DNA of 64,000 nt from Sulfurospirillum barnesii SES-3 (GCF_000265295.1 NC_018002.1:2108001-2172000); one strand, 5' to 3'; numbered from the stretch's first letter, positions 44,533 through 53,451 are shown. Program-made: numbers and translations. Notes: generated by a model from the letters alone, not told the origin.

Positions 44533-45821
44533 TGATGGCGTTTTTCTGCTCCACTCCTTACAATATCAATGCCATACATATCACGCAGATGCGTGAGTTT
44601 TTCGCTAAGGCGTTTGGCTTTTTCATCGGTGTTTACATGTAAAAGCGAAAAGGTTTTGGTGTGCGAAGGCGAGATGAAGTTACTGAGGCTTAAGCTGATG
44701 TGCGTAATACCATAATGCGTATGGGCATCAAGGCTTAAAAGCGTTTTTACAACCCATTGACGATAGAGTGTTTCGCTAAAAACCCTCTCAATTGTTTGAG
44801 AGGTATGCACCCGAACTCCCGTCTCATAGCGTAGGGAAAAAGCGTACGTTGTGGGTCTGAGGGCTAGTTTTTCAATCGTATAAGAGAGATGACGGGAAAG
44901 AATAATAGCACGTCTTAAGACCTCTTCACGCGCATGTATTGCCGCGAAATTTCGAGAAATTCCAACGGAATGACGGTTACGGTTGGCAATGACGGGCTCG
45001 TTATCTTCGCCTCGTAATCGTGCTATTAAATCTCTTCCTATTTTTCCAAAACCCATCACCAATTTTTCATGCTCTAAGACTTCCCCTAGGGTTTCAATGG
45101 CATACGAAGCAAACTTTTTTTGCAACACCTTGCCAATGCCAGGAAACGAAGCAATCTTCATGGGAGCAACAAATGCAGCAATTTTTTCTTGAGGTACAAG
45201 GGTAAGCCCGTATGGTTTATTAAAATCCGTTGCAAGCTTTGCAATCCACTTTGAACGGGATGCCCCAATAGAAAGGGGCAAATCAAAACGCTCTAAGACC
45301 TCTTTTTGCACGTGTGCCATAAAAGCATAGGTCTCTTCATCACGCACCCAACCTTTCAAATCGCCCCAAAACTCATCAATGCTATACTGCTCCAAAAGGG
45401 GAATTTTACTCTGTAAAAAAGCCTTCAGTGCAAGGGAGAGTTGCTGGTAAAAAAGATGGTCACTAGGTACAATTAGAAGTGAAGGAGCTCTTAAAAGCGC
45501 CTCTTGTAAACGCATACCAGTTTGAATACCATACCGTTTTGCTTCATAGCTTTTTGCAATCACAATGCCATGAATCTGCCCTTTTTCGTCTATAAACTCT
45601 TCTCTCCACGCCTCTTTATGAAAACATTGGAATGTTTTTTGATGGTGAAGCATGCCATTAAACCCACCAACCCCCTCGGTGAGCATACTGGGCATATCGT
45701 GTGTGCTAAAAATTTTAGTATCACCACTTTTGCACACCACCACAGGTTTGCCTTTTAGAAAAGGGCTTCTGGTACGCTCCGCTGAGACAAAAAAACAGTC
45801 CAAATCCATGTGAATAATCAC
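44529..45821 (-). CDS. Y-family DNA polymerase (DinB-like)
   Basis: 430 residues from the GTG at 45821 (VIIHMDLDCFFVSAE), which has AAGAAGG upstream; the ATG four codons later is an alternative. Catalytic motifs: DLDCFFVSAER, YEAKRYGIQTGM, SIDEFWGD with both acidic residues, and IGASRSKWIAKLATDFNKP. About 50 residues are inserted after the first strand (KIFSTHDMPSMLTEGVGG to KGQIHG). It is an error-prone translesion polymerase. A palindrome copy (45833-45842) precedes the ribosome site and another (44633) writes LLHVNTDE. Confidence 0.88.
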   Translation of the reverse strand: MIIHMDLDCFFVSAERTRSPFLKGKPVVVCKSGDTKIFSTHDMPSMLTEGVGGFNGMLHHQKTFQCFHKEAWREEFIDEKGQIHGIVIAKSYEAKRYGIQTGMRLQEALLRAPSLLIVPSDHLFYQQLSLALKAFLQSKIPLLEQYSIDEFWGDLKGWVRDEETYAFMAHVQKEVLERFDLPLSIGASRSKWIAKLATDFNKPYGLTLVPQEKIAAFVAPMKIASFPGIGKVLQKKFASYAIETLGEVLEHEKLVMGFGKIGRDLIARLRGEDNEPVIANRNRHSVGISRNFAAIHAREEVLRRAIILSRHLSYTIEKLALRPTTYAFSLRYETGVRVHTSQTIERVFSETLYRQWVVKTLLSLDAHTHYGITHISLSLSNFISPSHTKTFSLLHVNTDEKAKRLSEKLTHLRDMYGIDIVRSGAEKRHH

Positions 45822-46042
45822 GCAAAACCTTCTTACATGTAAAGATATGTACAGTATAAATCTTTTTAAAACATTCAACTAAAAGTATTACAAAATGAAA
45901 TATTTATATTTTTTTGTTACCCTAGTTCACACTTTAGAGAAGAAAAAAAAATTATTTTACAATTTGAAACAAAAAGTCTTTTTTATGTCTTTACAGTTCA
46001 TTAAAATCGTTTAAAAATTAGAGAAAAAGGAATACTGCTATT

Positions 46043-47401
46043 ATGGAACATGTAGAAAAGCCTGCGGTCAAACTCATCGCTATTGCCTTGTTGCTTGGTG
46101 GCGTGGGTTACGCTTTGGCACTCTTAGGATTTAAACCGCTTCATGCCACGATGATTGGTGTGCTTGTCTTTTTAGTCACACTTTGGACCAATGAGGGTCT
46201 ACCTGTGGGCGTTGTTTCCCTCTTACCTATCATTCTTTTCCCCGCTTTGGGACTACTGGAAACGGGGGCTACCACCACGAACTACTCAAACCCCATTATT
46301 TACCTCTTTTTAGGAGGATTTTTACTGGCGATTGCCACGGAAAAAACGGGGCTTCACAAGGTTATTGCTAAAAAGATTTTAACCGTATTTCCTACCACAC
46401 CACGAGGCGTTATCTTCTCTTTAGCCATCACCTCAGGACTTTTAAGCTCCATTTTATCGAACACCACCACCGCATTATTGCTGATTCCTATTGCGACGTT
46501 TTTGAGTTCGCATAAGATTTTGCAGGTGCGTTTTATTTTGGCCATCGCCTATGGTGCGAGCATTGGTGGTATTATTACCCCTGTGGGAACACCGCCTAAT
46601 ATGCTTCTTTTAGGCTTTATGGAAAATCATGGTATGGAGATGATTCCTTTTGTAAAATGGATGATGCTGGTCACGCCTGTTGCCTTTGTCATGGTCATTT
46701 TTGCTTCCTTTTTTCTCTCCTATGGCTTACACAATGTGGGGCATATTCAAGAAATCGAAGAAGAGCATAAAATCACACATGCGCAAAAACGTCTTTTATG
46801 GATGCTGATCTCTTTAATTGTCCTTTTGTTTGTCAACTCTCCGATTAAACCCTATTATGATGGGTTGGGACTGGATGAGCGCATTATTTTACTCAGCTAC
46901 GGTTTGATTATGTTTTTGCCAAAAATTGGCGTACTCAAATGGGAAGACAGCAAAAAAATACCCTTTGATATTATGTTTCTCTTTGGTGCGGGGTTTGCCA
47001 TTGCTGCAGCATTTTCTAAAACAGGATTAGCAGGAGAGATTGCGAATAAATTGATGCTCGTTGCTGATTTTTCACCGTGGCTCATTTTACTCATTGTTGC
47101 AGCTTTAGTTACTTTTACCACAGAAATTACAAGCAACACTGCACTGATCTCCATTATGCTTCCCATCATCTTCTCACTCTCTCAAGCCGTGGGGGCTGAT
47201 ACACAACTGCTTATGATGGCAGCCACCATTTGTGCGAGTTACGCCTTTATGCTTCCTATCGCCACCCCACCCAATGCCATTGCGATGAGTACGGGTATGG
47301 TGAGTGTTGCTTTTATGGCAAAAATCGGGTTTGTTCTCAATGTTGTCGGTATTCTTTTGATTGTTTTTGCAGCAGAATTTTACTGGAAGTTTTTTCTTTA
47401 A
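46043..47401 (+). CDS. DASS/SLC13-family anion:sodium symporter
   Basis: 452 residues, about eleven membrane helices. Family motifs: GLPVGVVSLLPIILFPALG, the SNTTTALLLIPIATFL helix hairpin, PVGTPPNMLLLGFM, and near the C terminus SNTALISIMLPI and LPIATPPNAIAMSTG. It imports dicarboxylates, sulfate or phosphate with sodium; dicarboxylate is favoured by the metabolic setting but not proved. The AT-rich intergenic region 45822-46042 upstream shows no further gene. Confidence 0.88.
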   Translation: MEHVEKPAVKLIAIALLLGGVGYALALLGFKPLHATMIGVLVFLVTLWTNEGLPVGVVSLLPIILFPALGLLETGATTTNYSNPIIYLFLGGFLLAIATEKTGLHKVIAKKILTVFPTTPRGVIFSLAITSGLLSSILSNTTTALLLIPIATFLSSHKILQVRFILAIAYGASIGGIITPVGTPPNMLLLGFMENHGMEMIPFVKWMMLVTPVAFVMVIFASFFLSYGLHNVGHIQEIEEEHKITHAQKRLLWMLISLIVLLFVNSPIKPYYDGLGLDERIILLSYGLIMFLPKIGVLKWEDSKKIPFDIMFLFGAGFAIAAAFSKTGLAGEIANKLMLVADFSPWLILLIVAALVTFTTEITSNTALISIMLPIIFSLSQAVGADTQLLMMAATICASYAFMLPIATPPNAIAMSTGMVSVAFMAKIGFVLNVVGILLIVFAAEFYWKFFL

Positions 47402-47407
47402 TTCTTG

Positions 47408-47437
47408 TTACATGTAAGGATTTTTCCTTACATGTAA
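47408..47437. terminator. Bidirectional hairpin built from two TTACATGTAA copies
   Basis: TTACATGTAAGGA, a TTTT loop and TCCTTACATGTAA form a perfect 13-bp stem between the convergent DASS and selD genes. Each arm contains a copy of the iterated palindrome (47408-47417 and 47428-47437). The right copy also provides the selD stop codon (TAC ATG TAA, ending FYM). Confidence 0.7.
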
Positions 47438-48459
47438 AAGAGTGGTTTGTCCTCTTTTTCAAACACCTCAGCGATAATAGCACTGTAACTAAGCCCCTCA
47501 TCAAGCAGTTCTTGCAAAAGTTTTGGCGCATCGTTTTGGGAGACGGCTATTAAAAGTCCGCCCGAAGTTTGTGCATCGTAGAGCAAAATTTCATCTTTAT
47601 GTGGCACTTTAGCTTCTACATATGCACTCACATAACTTTTGTTATTGTACGCACCTGCTGGGATAATCCCCATATCCGCCATCGCTCTGGCTTCCTCTAA
47701 AATAGGAATCTTGTTCACCCAAAAACCAATGCTCACTCGATGAAAACTCATCTCATAGGCATGACCTAACAGACCAAAACCTGTAATATCTGTACACGCA
47801 CTTACATCGTATTTTTGCATAATGCGTGAAGCTTTATGATTGAGCGTGGCTAAAATAGACGCCACTTTTTCTACCACACTATTCTCAAGCATATCCGCTT
47901 TAATGGACGTGGTTAACACACCCATTCCCAAAGGTTTGGTTAAAATGAGCACATCTCCCACCCGAGGCGTGTTGTTGCGGTAAATCTTTAAAGGATGCAC
48001 AAAACCTGTGACACTCATGCCATAGGTCATCTCAGGCGCTTCTATCGTATGCCCCCCAATAATCACCCCACCGCACTCATTGACCTTACTCTGTCCGCCT
48101 GCTAAAATCTCTTTAAGCACGCTTCGTGGTTGATGACAGCCATCAAATCCGACAATATTCATTGCAGTAGCGACTTCACCACCCATAGCGAACACATCGC
48201 TTAGCGAGTTTGCCGCGGCAATTTGCCCATACACAAATGGGTCATCCACCACAGGGGTGATAATATCGACCGTTTGCACAAGGGCCCGCTCTTCATCGAG
48301 GTAATAGACACTGGCATCATCACTCTCATCCATTCCTACCAGTACCTTCTCATGCCTGCAGTTGAGACCACCTATCGCTTCTGTGAGGTCTCCCGGACCC
48401 AGCTTGGCAGCACAACCCGCAGCTTTGACGTACTTGGTCAATTTTGCTTCGTTGTTCAT
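47428..48459 (-). CDS. selD: Selenophosphate synthetase
   Basis: 343 residues from the ATG at 48459, preceded by a TAAGG ribosome site. The catalytic pair is Cys and Lys in AAGCAAK (a Cys codon TGT, not UGA). Gly-rich loops and metal-binding Asp include DDASVYYLD, GGHTIEAPEMTYG and TSGGLLIAVS. It makes selenophosphate from selenide and ATP for selenocysteine (and possibly selenouridine) synthesis. It lies downstream of yedF and in the same window as selC. The stop codon comes from a TTACATGTAA copy. Confidence 0.94.
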   Translation of the reverse strand: MNNEAKLTKYVKAAGCAAKLGPGDLTEAIGGLNCRHEKVLVGMDESDDASVYYLDEERALVQTVDIITPVVDDPFVYGQIAAANSLSDVFAMGGEVATAMNIVGFDGCHQPRSVLKEILAGGQSKVNECGGVIIGGHTIEAPEMTYGMSVTGFVHPLKIYRNNTPRVGDVLILTKPLGMGVLTTSIKADMLENSVVEKVASILATLNHKASRIMQKYDVSACTDITGFGLLGHAYEMSFHRVSIGFWVNKIPILEEARAMADMGIIPAGAYNNKSYVSAYVEAKVPHKDEILLYDAQTSGGLLIAVSQNDAPKLLQELLDEGLSYSAIIAEVFEKEDKPLFYM

Positions 48460-48574
48460 TGTATACCTTAATTTCAACTTCTTGAGCATGAAATGTTCAC
48501 GAAGTAGTACGAGCCTTCCGCTGAGGAAAACCCAGTGTTAACGTAGTTTGAAAAGCTTTGCTTTGAAAGCGTTA

Positions 48575-49165
48575 TTATAAAGATATTGTACCCTCTCCAC
48601 CAAAGAGCATCTCAATGGTACCATAGGCATTGCCGATTTTTCCCACTTTAAGCTTCTCACTCACCCCATAAAATTCCAAACAGACCCCGCACGAATAGAT
48701 TTCAACGCCTTTGGCCTCAAGCGCTTGGAGCACTTCAATGATAGGAGAATTTTCATCAGCAGTGGTTAAATACACAGCAGTGTTCACACAAATAATGCGC
48801 TTTGGAATTTTAGGCAATTCTAAAGCTGATTTTAAAAAACCGACAATAAGCTTAGCGCCTAATTCGCCCTCGCCTACTGTATTGCTTTTAAGAAAAAGCG
48901 TTTTATCTAAAAACTGCTCACTTTTTTCCTCACTAAGCACCTTACATGTAAAGCCTTTAATAATAGAAACAAGTGTTTTTCCATCAGCCATTGCCTCCAC
49001 ACGTGCTTCAAAGCCACCGTTTTGTGCAAAACGCACCACATTTTCTTTGGAAGCTAGGTTATCCACCACAACCTCTAAAATGGAATCATTGGGCAAAGCT
49101 TCTAAGGCTTTTTTGGTTTGTAATACGGGCTCAGGACACGCTAAGCCACTGCAATCAATTTTCAT
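48575..49165 (-). CDS. yedF: YedF selenium-metabolism protein (TusA-like + DsrE-like)
   Basis: 196 residues from the ATG at 49165, which has AAGGAAA upstream. The N-terminal SirA/TusA domain has the active-site CPEPVLQTKKAL; the C-terminal domain (RIICVNTAVYLTTADENSPIIEVLQALEAKGVEIYSCGVC) is DsrE/DsrF-like with a CGVC pair. This fusion is the 'YedF' protein associated with selD, thought to handle reduced selenium or sulfur. The 115-bp gap before selD contains no gene. A palindromic operator lies 28 bp upstream. Confidence 0.9.
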   Translation of the reverse strand: MKIDCSGLACPEPVLQTKKALEALPNDSILEVVVDNLASKENVVRFAQNGGFEARVEAMADGKTLVSIIKGFTCKVLSEEKSEQFLDKTLFLKSNTVGEGELGAKLIVGFLKSALELPKIPKRIICVNTAVYLTTADENSPIIEVLQALEAKGVEIYSCGVCLEFYGVSEKLKVGKIGNAYGTIEMLFGGEGTISL

Positions 49166-49192
49166 GAATTTCCTTTTGTACATAATAGCATT

Positions 49193-49207
49193 TGTCTAAA
49201 CCTTAGA
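49193..49207. promoter_or_regulatory. Palindrome GTCTAA-N3-TTAGAC upstream of yedF-selD
   Basis: On the gene's strand it reads GGTCTAAGGTTTAGACA, sharing all but one base with the site at 26350-26366 before the double-cubane operon. It sits 28 bp upstream of the yedF ATG, near a TATTAT -10-like sequence, a position suited to repression. Confidence 0.5.
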
Positions 49208-49267
49208 CCTACAAGAGCAGAAGAGAGATAAATATCTCTCAGAATAAACAGACAATGATGTAAAAAT

Positions 49268-49456
49268 TTATTTTTGGTTCATGGTCTTTTCAACCCATTT
49301 TTGAGCGGCATCAACACTCTCAAACGTATGGCTTTTTGCTACTTGCACCTGACCTTCGTAAAAACGAACCCGAATACCATCTTGAACCTCATCAATTTTA
49401 ATTCGTGTAATACGATCTGCATTTAGATACACTCTGTCATTTAACTTTACAAACAT
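49268..49456 (-). CDS. Small hypothetical protein, 62 residues
   Basis: A soluble 62-residue protein (MFVKLNDRVYLNADRITRIKIDE... ending VEKTMNQK) of beta-rich appearance, with AAAGGGAG upstream of its ATG. No family recognised. It lies between yedF and the tungstate/molybdate ATPase gene on the same strand, so it may belong to that transcript. Confidence 0.55.
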   Translation of the reverse strand: MFVKLNDRVYLNADRITRIKIDEVQDGIRVRFYEGQVQVAKSHTFESVDAAQKWVEKTMNQK

Positions 49457-49508
49457 GTGAAACTCCCTTTCTTTAATAATGCTTTATTTTAGCACGATTT
49501 TTGTAAAA

Positions 49509-50732
49509 CTATGCCTCTTTTGATGGCACGTTAATGGCCGATTTTTTAAAATGAACATACACCTGTGCAGAGGGATAAAAACGGTATTGCTCAAAATATT
49601 CAAAGCTCTCTACACACTCTAAAACATGTGTGCCTATAGCAATTTTTAAAGAAATTTCATTGCTTTTCACACTGTGAGCCACTTCACGAATAATCCCTTT
49701 GAGGCAAACACTATCATCATTACATGTAAACGGTTCCAAACCAACACAGATGTCACGAGGGTTAATCGCCACACCTCTTTTTTCACCAATACGATAACTT
49801 TTAGGAAGTGACATACGCTGTGTCTCATCAAAATCAAAAATACGTTCATCCCCACTTTCACGCCACTTTCCCATGATTAAATTACTGCTTGTAAAATCCA
49901 TTAAACGCCCAAAATGAAGCCCAACTTTACGGGTTACAATTTCATTAAGCCACAACAAATCGTGACTTGCAACAATCACAGTCGTTCCCCATTCACGATT
50001 GGCATACACGATAGCATCGCTAAATTGTGGAAGCCCACTGTAATCTAAACTGTTGGTTGGTTCATCTAAGAGTTGCGATAAAACATCGTTGGTGCTTCCC
50101 ACTTGTTGCACCCGTCCATCCATAACGATGGCAATTCTATCCGCCAAATACGAAGCCTCACGAAAATTGTGCGTTACATGTAACGTCGTTAAACCATACC
50201 GCCTATGAATATCTTTAAGAAATTTCATAATGGCATTGCGAAAGGTGGGATCAATAGCACTTAAAGGTTCATCTAAAAGTAAAATTTTAGGGCGTGAAAA
50301 AACCGCCCTAGCGATGGCGATGCGTTGTTTCTCTCCACCTGAGAGATTATCAATGCGCCTATCAAGCAACTTTTCCAAACCTAAAAAATCCACCAAATCG
50401 TTAAACAAAGACTCCGCATCTTCAATCTCTTTATACCGTCCTGCAAAACGGATATTTTCTCGTACGTTCAAATTGGGAAACAGTGCAAAGTCTTGATACA
50501 CAAAACCAATGGAGCGCTCTTCTGGGGCTTTATGGGTTATTTCTTCTTGATTAAAAAGAAGCTTTCCACCCACACGGTGCAAGCCTGCGATGGATTCTAA
50601 AATAACTGTTTTTCCAGCACCGCTGTGCCCTAAGATGACAAAATACTCACCCTCTCCCACATCAAAGCTAATATCATGAAGATGAAACGCCCCCACATTA
50701 CATGTAAGGGCTTGAAGGCTTAAAAAACTCAT
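49509..50732 (-). CDS. Molybdate/tungstate-type ABC ATPase with duplicated C-terminal NBD fragment
   Basis: 407 residues. A complete nucleotide-binding domain comes first: Walker A GHSGAGKT (35-42), Q80, signature LSGGE (130-134), Walker B LLLDEP (151-156), His188. A second Walker B LLDEPTNSLD (221-230) and a second switch segment VIVASHDLLWLNEIV with H257, LHFGRL, resembling the tail of a TupC-type ATPase, then follow. The last 80 residues look like a TOBE ligand-sensing domain. This looks like a fusion of a WtpC/ModC-like ATPase with the end of a second ATPase. It overlaps the binding-protein gene by 4 bp with no permease between. Confidence 0.75.
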   Translation of the reverse strand: MSFLSLQALTCNVGAFHLHDISFDVGEGEYFVILGHSGAGKTVILESIAGLHRVGGKLLFNQEEITHKAPEERSIGFVYQDFALFPNLNVRENIRFAGRYKEIEDAESLFNDLVDFLGLEKLLDRRIDNLSGGEKQRIAIARAVFSRPKILLLDEPLSAIDPTFRNAIMKFLKDIHRRYGLTTLHVTHNFREASYLADRIAIVMDGRVQQVGSTNDVLSQLLDEPTNSLDYSGLPQFSDAIVYANREWGTTVIVASHDLLWLNEIVTRKVGLHFGRLMDFTSSNLIMGKWRESGDERIFDFDETQRMSLPKSYRIGEKRGVAINPRDICVGLEPFTCNDDSVCLKGIIREVAHSVKSNEISLKIAIGTHVLECVESFEYFEQYRFYPSAQVYVHFKKSAINVPSKEA

Positions 50733-51679
50733 TTTTGTCCTAAAATGGAACTATCGCCTGTGATGATAGGAGGATTCATGGCATCTTGTCCGTTTTTCTT
50801 CATAATCGCTTGTCCCTCAGCAGAGAGAACAAAGTTCACAAAAGCAACCGCACCTGCTTTGTTGGCGGGAGATGTAGCGTTTTCAAACACACTCAAACCA
50901 TACACCATTGGCGCACCCACTTGTTTTTCCACAACGCCAGGTTTCTTCCCATCAATGTTAAAGGAAACCGCCTTGTAAGCCTCTTCAAACTTGGCATTTT
51001 TAAGATTAATTTCTTCAGGCAGTGTGACGTATTTGAGTTTGTGTTGGTCTGCAACGGATTTGTAAATGAAGAGATAATCGTACTGTCCCGCTTCCAAAAG
51101 CCCTAACAAATCGGTCTCTTTGGGGCGTACAATCACTTTTTTAGCGTTCTCTTCCCCAATTTCATAGTGATCACCATAGCCAAACAATGCGTCATAAAGC
51201 CCTGCTTTTTTGTAATGTTTTTCTGCCAACATGGTCACAAGCATAGAACGATACCCGCAAGGGTCTAAATTGGGGTTAGAATGCCCTACCACAACGCCCT
51301 CTTTCAAAAAGATGTCCGTCCAGTTTTTTTCGTTAATGTCTTTCGCAAATTTTGATTTCTCAGTGTAGGCTAAAACCATCTCATTGGTCGCAAAATGGGC
51401 ATTAAACTTTGCATGATTAGGAATCAACATGGTATCAATCACCTGATAATCCGCACTGCCCATCACATCCGCAGCCCTTCCCAAATCCGTTACTTTACGA
51501 GCTGCTGCCACACTGCCACTGGGTTCTCTTTGCACATCAAATTGGGGATATTTTTCTTCAAAAACTTTTTCAATTTCTGCAAAAGGAACCGATAAACTTC
51601 CTGCATGTAAAACAATAACAGGCTCTTTAGCCAACAACAACGATGCCACAAGGGCACTGAGTACCCAAACTTTTTTCAT
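50729..51679 (-). CDS. Tungstate/molybdate-binding protein (WtpA/ModA-like)
   Basis: 316 residues from the ATG at 51679 with AAGGAA upstream. Signal peptide MKKVWVLSALVASLLLA. The ligand segments LHAGSLSVPFAEIE, EPSGSVAAARKVTDLGRAAD and MGSADYQVID, followed by NPNLDPCGYRS, match the WtpA type of periplasmic molybdate/tungstate receptor. The partner ATPase follows with an overlap; the permease gene expected in between is missing. Confidence 0.86.
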   Translation of the reverse strand: MKKVWVLSALVASLLLAKEPVIVLHAGSLSVPFAEIEKVFEEKYPQFDVQREPSGSVAAARKVTDLGRAADVMGSADYQVIDTMLIPNHAKFNAHFATNEMVLAYTEKSKFAKDINEKNWTDIFLKEGVVVGHSNPNLDPCGYRSMLVTMLAEKHYKKAGLYDALFGYGDHYEIGEENAKKVIVRPKETDLLGLLEAGQYDYLFIYKSVADQHKLKYVTLPEEINLKNAKFEEAYKAVSFNIDGKKPGVVEKQVGAPMVYGLSVFENATSPANKAGAVAFVNFVLSAEGQAIMKKNGQDAMNPPIITGDSSILGQK

Positions 51680-51704
51680 TAAAATTCCTTTAAAGATATG
51701 TGTT

Positions 51705-51714
51705 TTTTGCATAT
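51705..51714 (-). promoter_or_regulatory. TTTTGCATAT element, shared with fdhD and fdhA upstream regions
   Basis: TTTTGCATAT occurs here upstream of the tungstate-binding protein gene, again at 53368-53377 upstream of fdhD, and as TTTGCATAT on the opposite strand at 58336-58344 in the fdhA upstream region. A CATAT-N8-ATATG inverted repeat overlaps the copy here (51710-51727). All three lie in molybdenum/tungsten gene promoters. Confidence 0.35.
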
Positions 51715-51817
51715 TTATACGGATATGTCGCATAAAAAACCAATTCTACGTCACATTTAATGTTTTCAACCTTAAGAGTCTACTCACTTTTCATAGCATC
51801 AAAATAGCATACACGTA

Positions 51818-52555
51818 CTATTTTCGAAACTCTTTTTGATTGCGAGGCTTTAAAAAAAGCTCTTTAAACCGCTCATTGGCATAATTTTCAATGTCATCTT
51901 GAAGCTTACGATAATTTTCCATGTATTCATGCGCCACAGAGGTAAGTTTTGTGCCCGCATCTTCACCGCCCCCTTGTTTAGTCTCTACCATCACATCGTT
52001 GATATTTTTTTGCAAAATTTTAATGTGCGTCCATGCTTTTTTATAATTCATCCCAATTTTTTCAGAGGCTTTGGCAATAGACCCTTCTGATTCGATGAGC
52101 TCTAAAATCTCCGTTTTACCTTTACCAAAGAGCAATTCACCCTCGGCATTTTCTATCCATGTTTTGGTTTTGACATACAAACGTGGTCGTCTTTTTTCTG
52201 TAAAACAGCCTAAACTACAATACGTCACATCAATGTTTTTCTCTTTGAGGGTGCCTCTGATTTTTTTAAGCCCAATGCCACCTGCTTGCGCCCTTGCATC
52301 TTTACATGTAACACGATTTTGATCGTCTAAAAGTGGAGTAAGTCGGTTTAACGCTTCTATATCAAACGATCCACCTTCTACCTTTCCAAATTGACCCAAA
52401 TCACACGCATCAATACGTATTTCCATCGCTTTAGCTGCATCGCCAACCTCACGAATCGGGCATTTTAATTTAGCCGCAATTTTATAGGCATCGGCACAAT
52501 CCAGCTTGCCTTTATCGTTCAAATAGTGTCTAATCAACTCTTGCATTTCAGCCAT
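51818..52555 (-). CDS. ModE-type HTH regulator with unusual duplicated N-terminal domain
   Basis: 245 residues from the ATG at 52555 with GGAGG upstream. The C-terminal part (GKTEILELIESEGSIAKASE, GMNYKKAWTHIKIL, KQGGGEDAGTKLT) is the ModE winged helix. Ahead of it are two related segments of about 40 residues: CADAYKIAAKLKCPIREVGD...IDACDLGQFG and CKDARAQAGGIGLKKIRGTL...VTYCSLGCF. No TOBE domain follows. It probably senses a different signal than classic ModE and may regulate fdh and metal uptake. One base separates it from fdhD. Confidence 0.72.
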   Translation of the reverse strand: MAEMQELIRHYLNDKGKLDCADAYKIAAKLKCPIREVGDAAKAMEIRIDACDLGQFGKVEGGSFDIEALNRLTPLLDDQNRVTCKDARAQAGGIGLKKIRGTLKEKNIDVTYCSLGCFTEKRRPRLYVKTKTWIENAEGELLFGKGKTEILELIESEGSIAKASEKIGMNYKKAWTHIKILQKNINDVMVETKQGGGEDAGTKLTSVAHEYMENYRKLQDDIENYANERFKELFLKPRNQKEFRK

Positions 52556-52556
52556 T

Positions 52557-53345
52557 TTATACCTCCACTGAAATTCTTTGAGGATGACGGTACACATTCA
52601 TTGTATCGCCTCTGACAAAACCAATGAGCGTCAGCCCAAACTTTTCTGCTATCATCAAACCTAAACAGGTCGATGCCGTACGAGAGGCTAAAATAGGAAT
52701 TTGATGCATCACTGCTTTGGCTACCATTTCAGAAGAAAGTCTGCCACTGACCATTAAAAAAGCATTGCGTACATCTATCCCTGCCATCACCGCTTTTCCT
52801 ACGACTTTGTCAATGGTGTTGTGTTGGGCAATATCTTCTCCAATAAAATATGTATTTTCATCTGTAAAGAGTTTTGCCGTATGCACACAGCCTGTTTGTT
52901 CGTACAACGGGCACTCGGTGTAAAACTGACTCATTTCACGGGAGAGTTTGGAAGCGCTCAAACGAAACGTGCTTTTAATCACTTTGGCTTCAATCGCTTC
53001 TGGGTCTATGTTTGCGGTCATGCTTTTGCCACATCCGCTAATCACCACGCCCTCAGCACTTAATTTTTTAATATTTTCATCATTCACTTTGGCTTCAATG
53101 TCCACACGCATGCCATCATTAAGAAGCTTCAAAGAAGTGACATCGCTAAATTTCTCAATGATATTTTCACTCATCAAATACCCAATCGCAAGGGCTTCTT
53201 GATCCACAGGCGTTGCCATCACCGCACCCACACGATTGCCATTCACATAGAGTTCAAGCTTAATTTCACGCACCAATGTATCTTCACGCTCAAATATCTC
53301 TTTACCTTTGATCTTGGTAATGCTTGTTTTAAAAACAGCTTCCAT
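52557..53345 (-). CDS. fdhD: Formate dehydrogenase sulfurtransferase
   Basis: 262 residues with ALAIGYLMSENII, VISGCGKS and the later blocks EDIAQHNTIDKVVGKA and SGRLSSEMVAKAV. FdhD transfers sulfur from a cysteine desulfurase to the molybdenum/tungsten cofactor of formate dehydrogenase. The conserved loop carries CGKS rather than the CxxC of the E. coli protein, so only the first cysteine is present. GGAGGAG precedes the ATG. Same strand as fdhABC, 107 bp downstream. Confidence 0.9.
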   Translation of the reverse strand: MEAVFKTSITKIKGKEIFEREDTLVREIKLELYVNGNRVGAVMATPVDQEALAIGYLMSENIIEKFSDVTSLKLLNDGMRVDIEAKVNDENIKKLSAEGVVISGCGKSMTANIDPEAIEAKVIKSTFRLSASKLSREMSQFYTECPLYEQTGCVHTAKLFTDENTYFIGEDIAQHNTIDKVVGKAVMAGIDVRNAFLMVSGRLSSEMVAKAVMHQIPILASRTASTCLGLMIAEKFGLTLIGFVRGDTMNVYRHPQRISVEV

Positions 53346-53451
53346 GCTTTCTCCTCCAACGTGCTAATTTTGCATATATATTGTCAAAAATTGTAGCGTA
53401 CTATCCTTAAAATGAGTACGCTACTTTCTTACATGTAAAGGAACAAAGGAA

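Noticed and set aside
48490-48574. Possible RNA gene or SECIS element between yedF and selD
   Set aside because: Only a short TTCC/GGAA hairpin is seen. SelD has a Cys codon and no in-frame UGA nearby, and the true selC lies at 41993-42092.
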